Positions 12,634-15,201 of a stretch of DNA of 15,201 bases are shown here, one piece after another. Under the pieces are notes generated by a model. That model saw only the letters and a list, made by a program, of their open reading frames with translations, searched no databases and was not told where the DNA came from. Source of the DNA: an uncultured Phycisphaerales bacterium. GTDB lineage: Bacteria > Planctomycetota > Phycisphaerae > Phycisphaerales > SM1A02. Both the position numbers and the translations under genes were made by a program. The stretch covers positions 1 through 15,201 of the forward strand of contig CAMPIL010000038.1 in the NCBI GenBank assembly GCA_946886375.1, given 5' to 3'. Within the stretch, counting starts at the first letter, position 1; each line of letters begins with the position of its first letter.

Positions 12634-14162
12634 TGCAGTTGCTCCCGATCCTGTTGATTGCGGCGGTCATGGCAGTTGCTGGAGGATTGAGGCCTCTTGG
12701 CGCAGGGTGGGGGATTCCCAATTGGACCGTCGCGGTGATGGCGTGCGGCCCCGTCGTCGCGGTGTTGCTCGTGATTGCGGCGGGAATGAAATGGACCCAG
12801 TCGCAGATGAATCTCGGCCGCGTGCCCGCGCCCATCATTTTTGCTGAGCGCCTGGCACGCGGCGGACGCGTCTTCATGCTGGTGAATCATCTGATTGCGG
12901 TGCTGGTGTTCGGCTGGCTGGGCGCAATTCGATCGGTGATCGGCGATCCGATTCTCCTTGATGAAGTGATCGCCGTTCTTCCGCCGCTGCTGGGCATGAC
13001 CGGCATCTGGTGGCTGTACTACCCCATTGAGCGGCGGCTGCACGACGCGATGCTCATTCGGCAACTGGACATCGGCGGGCCGATTCATCCGACGCTCAGC
13101 CGCGCGGGTTACGTGCTGCTTCAAGTGCGGTTGCACCTGCTGTTTCTGCTCGTGCCGATCCTGATCATCGCTGCGCTTTCTGAACTGATGAACGTCGCGG
13201 CCGACGCCTATGGCATTTCCAAGTCCTCGGAATGGATGCTCGGCGTGGGCAAGATCGCCGCGGGCGCGGGAGTGTTCATGCTCGCTCCGCTGTTTGCGCG
13301 CATCGTGCTCGATGTGCGGCCGATGGCGCTGGGCCCGATGCGCGAATCGCTGCTGGCCGTGTGCAACCGCCACCGTGTGCGCATCCGCGAACTGCTCATC
13401 TGGCACACCAACGGCACGATGTTCAACGCCGCGGTGATGGGATTGGTGGGGCGTCTGCGCTACGTGCTGATCACCGATGCGCTGCTCGAAACGCTTCGCG
13501 AAGACCAGGTTCACGCGGTGATGGCGCATGAAATCGGCCACGTCCGCCGGCACCATCTTCCCTGGATGGTGGTTTGTCTCATGGCGTGTTTCATGCTGGT
13601 GGGCTTCATCCTCGAATTTCCCGTTCACATGCTGGAGGAGCGCGGCTTCTTTCGCTCGCAGACGATGGTGGACGGCGTGAGCATTGGGCTGGGCGTGGCG
13701 GAACTCGCTGCGGGGCTTGCGATGTTTGGATGGGTCTGCCGGCGGTTCGAACGGCAGGCCGACACGTTCGCGGTGCAGCACCTCAGCGGCTTGGCGCACG
13801 CCGAAACATCGCCGGGTTCGCCTTCGGGCGCGGAGGTCGCCGCCGCGCCGCCGAGCGCGCCGGCATGGCCTGAATTCGCCGGGGCCAAGCCGCGCGTCAC
13901 GCCCGTCGCCGCACAAACCATGTGCGCCGCGCTGGAAGCCATCGCGCGGCTCAACACCATCGACATCAATCGGCCGAGTTGGCGGCACGGGTCCATCGGC
14001 TGGCGGATGGAGTACCTGCTCTCCATCGTCGGATTGCCGATCGAGCAACTGCCCATCGACCGATTGGTCCGGTTCATCAAACTGGGCGCTGCGTTGATCT
14101 TGATCTTTTTCTGCGGCTATGCTGTTCTGGAATACCTGCGCCACGGCGGAGCCCTGCCATGA
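12633..14162 (+). CDS. M48-type membrane zinc metalloprotease
   Basis: A 509-residue membrane-embedded peptidase of the M48 (HtpX/Ste24-like) type. The catalytic HExxH is HEIGH at residues 299-303 (VMAHEIGHVRRHH), and the third zinc ligand is E373 in RRFERQAD (370-377), matching the family's ExxxD signature. Hydrophobic helices occur at about 2-18, 33-51, 82-97, 112-130, 165-182, 207-225, 310-328, 350-367 and 488-504. A Pro/Ala-rich linker at about 390-420 follows the zinc ligand. HtpX-like members degrade misfolded membrane proteins. The ATG at 12633 shares its A with the lipoprotein stop. The 3' end overlaps the dapF start by 4 nt (ATGA). Confidence 0.93.
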   Translation: MQLLPILLIAAVMAVAGGLRPLGAGWGIPNWTVAVMACGPVVAVLLVIAAGMKWTQSQMNLGRVPAPIIFAERLARGGRVFMLVNHLIAVLVFGWLGAIRSVIGDPILLDEVIAVLPPLLGMTGIWWLYYPIERRLHDAMLIRQLDIGGPIHPTLSRAGYVLLQVRLHLLFLLVPILIIAALSELMNVAADAYGISKSSEWMLGVGKIAAGAGVFMLAPLFARIVLDVRPMALGPMRESLLAVCNRHRVRIRELLIWHTNGTMFNAAVMGLVGRLRYVLITDALLETLREDQVHAVMAHEIGHVRRHHLPWMVVCLMACFMLVGFILEFPVHMLEERGFFRSQTMVDGVSIGLGVAELAAGLAMFGWVCRRFERQADTFAVQHLSGLAHAETSPGSPSGAEVAAAPPSAPAWPEFAGAKPRVTPVAAQTMCAALEAIARLNTIDINRPSWRHGSIGWRMEYLLSIVGLPIEQLPIDRLVRFIKLGAALILIFFCGYAVLEYLRHGGALP

Positions 14163-15091
14163 TCCCGTTCACCAAGATGCAAGGCATCGGCAATGATTAT
14201 GTGTACATCAACGGCTTTGAACACGCCGTTGCCGATCCCGCTGCGCTGTCGCGTCAGATTTCCAATCGCAACTTCGGCATTGGAAGCGATGGCCTGATTC
14301 TCGTGCTGCCGCCGGAGAAGGGCGTGGACGCCCACGTGCGCATGCGCATGTTCAACGCCGACGGCAGCGAATCTGAGATGTGCGGCAACGGCATCCGCTG
14401 CGTGTGCAAGTTCGCCCACGACCGTGGCCTTACCGCCGCCAACCCCATGCGCGTGCAGACCGGCCGCGGCGTGCTGACGCTCAACTACACCACCAGCGGC
14501 GACGGCAAGGTCGATCAGGTGACGGTCGACATGGGCGAGCCGATTCTCGATCCATCTCGCATTCCAGTTCGAGAAGACCTGCTGCCAAATCTCCTTGAGT
14601 GGATTGATGAGAACGATGAAGATGGATTGATCTGCGAGGGGCGAACGCGTGAGGAATCGAGACTCGGCAACGCCGCCGCAACAGTGGCCGCAGGCGCCAT
14701 CCTGCGGTCGCGGCATGTCTCAATGGGCAATCCTCATATTGTTATTTTCACTTGCGATGTGAAGCGAATTCCGCTGGAGCAGTGGGGATTACACATCGAG
14801 CATCACGCGGCGTTCCCGAAGCGCGTAAATGCGCATTTCGTGCAGGTTCATTCTCGCCGCGAAGTCACCATGCGCACCTGGGAGCGTGGCAGCGGGGCGA
14901 CGCTCGCCTGCGGAACCGGGGCCGCGGCGGTTTGCGTTGCAGGCGTGCTCGAAGGCCTCACCGATCGCGACATCCTCGCCCATTTGCCCGGCGGCGACCT
15001 GCGCCTGAACTGGGATGAAAAAACCAATCACGTCTTCAAGACCGGCCCCGCGGTCGAAGTCTTCAGCGGCGTGTGGCTGGGCGGGAAGTGA
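14159..15091 (+). CDS. dapF: Diaminopimelate epimerase DapF
   Basis: A 310-residue DapF converting LL- to meso-diaminopimelate for peptidoglycan and lysine synthesis, a PLP-independent two-cysteine racemase in the cytoplasm. Both active-site cysteines are present: C75 in EMCGNGIRC and C251 in ACGTGAAA. Conserved MQGIGNDYV (7-15), NFGIGSDGL (38-46), MFNADGSESE (64-73), VSMGNPH (187-193) and ERGSGATLACG complete the picture. The protein is longer than the usual 270-280 residues because of an acidic insertion at about 145-170 (LEWIDENDEDGLICEGRTRE) between the domains. The start at 14159 is fixed by the conserved N-terminus and overlaps the protease stop. Being last in the operon, dapF is probably co-transcribed with the lipoprotein and protease. 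Confidence 0.97.
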   Translation: MIPFTKMQGIGNDYVYINGFEHAVADPAALSRQISNRNFGIGSDGLILVLPPEKGVDAHVRMRMFNADGSESEMCGNGIRCVCKFAHDRGLTAANPMRVQTGRGVLTLNYTTSGDGKVDQVTVDMGEPILDPSRIPVREDLLPNLLEWIDENDEDGLICEGRTREESRLGNAAATVAAGAILRSRHVSMGNPHIVIFTCDVKRIPLEQWGLHIEHHAAFPKRVNAHFVQVHSRREVTMRTWERGSGATLACGTGAAAVCVAGVLEGLTDRDILAHLPGGDLRLNWDEKTNHVFKTGPAVEVFSGVWLGGK

Positions 15092-15201
15092 TCAACCCCA
15101 ATCGTTGATGACCGCAAGCAGGTCGTTGACGTTGACGGTTCCGTCATCATTGAGATCAGGCGAGCCTTGGAAGGGCGTCTTCGCAGCGGCCGGTCCCCAG
15201 G
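15092..15201 (-). CDS. C-terminus of a dockerin/EF-hand-tailed secreted protein (partial)
   Basis: The minus strand encodes the last 36 residues of a protein cut by the window edge. DLNDDGTVNVNDLLAVI is a dockerin/EF-hand-type calcium loop (D-x-N-x-D-G-x-V-x-x-x-D), followed directly by NDWG and the stop. Such single C-terminal repeats ending in DWG are typical of large secreted proteins of Planctomycetes, especially Phycisphaerae, where they may serve as a surface or sorting module. The stop codon (15092-15094 on the plus strand) directly abuts the dapF stop. Nothing can be said about the rest of the protein. Confidence 0.85.
   Translation of the reverse strand, partial: WGPAAAKTPFQGSPDLNDDGTVNVNDLLAVINDWG

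Noticed and set aside
12621..14144. Long minus-strand open frame of 507 codons opposite the M48 protease gene
   Set aside because: It is the shadow of a GC-rich gene; the sequence is His/Arg/Gln-rich without domain features, and the opposite strand encodes a clear metalloprotease.
1..15201. Transposases, insertion sequences, integrases, toxin-antitoxin pairs or cas genes
   Set aside because: None of the reading frames shows the motifs of these families. Only the CRISPR array itself indicates a defence system.

Overview
The window looks like a chromosomal segment of a GC-rich planctomycete, most likely Phycisphaerae-like. This rests on a gene for a secreted protein ending in a dockerin/EF-hand-type calcium loop and DWG (right edge), a CsrA with a short internal insertion, a DUF2752 membrane protein, several small lipoproteins with LxGC lipoboxes, and an mraZ that is not followed by rsmH. 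The assignment is inferred from gene style, not from a marker gene.

Left part (1-1518). The window opens inside a CRISPR array with type I-C-like 32-bp repeats: one truncated repeat, eight identical repeats, a decayed last repeat at 579-610, and nine spacers of 32-35 bp. The decayed repeat marks the leader-distal end, so the leader and any cas genes lie left of the window. Next come a hypothetical gene (779-1150) with codon use unlike the rest, a 293-bp AT-richer gap with a three-armed inverted repeat, and tRNA-Glu(TTC) on the minus strand.

Middle part (1519-9023). This holds ordinary envelope-related genes: a signal-anchored protein, a DUF2752 protein, a translationally coupled pair of paralogous-looking lipoproteins, a GT4-like glycosyltransferase lacking both glutamates of the usual E-x7-E motif, and another lipoprotein. 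An amidohydrolase_2 family protein (minus) then faces away from a second GT4 enzyme with an intact motif; their start codons are 19 bp apart. A flavin-reductase-like protein (minus) closes this part.

Regulatory part (9024-11002). mraZ is preceded by a 10-bp-phased TGGGN pair that fits an MraZ binding box. csrA and an Nfu-type Fe-S protein gene lie on the minus strand. Between mraZ and csrA is a 547-bp gap without a credible gene. Read on the plus strand it folds into a series of hairpins, three of which carry AnGGA in the apical loop, the signature of CsrA binding sites. Two of these hairpins share the loop AUGGAC while their stems differ by compensatory changes. The best hypothesis is an undescribed CsrB/RsmZ-like CsrA-sequestering RNA, or an mraZ 3'UTR with that role, convergent with csrA. 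This is the most interesting part of the window.

Right part (11083-15201). A compact plus-strand operon encodes a large lipoprotein, an M48-type membrane metalloprotease and DapF (diaminopimelate epimerase), with stop/start overlaps of 1 and 4 nt. It meets the minus-strand dockerin-tailed gene at a TGATCA palindrome that contains both stop codons.
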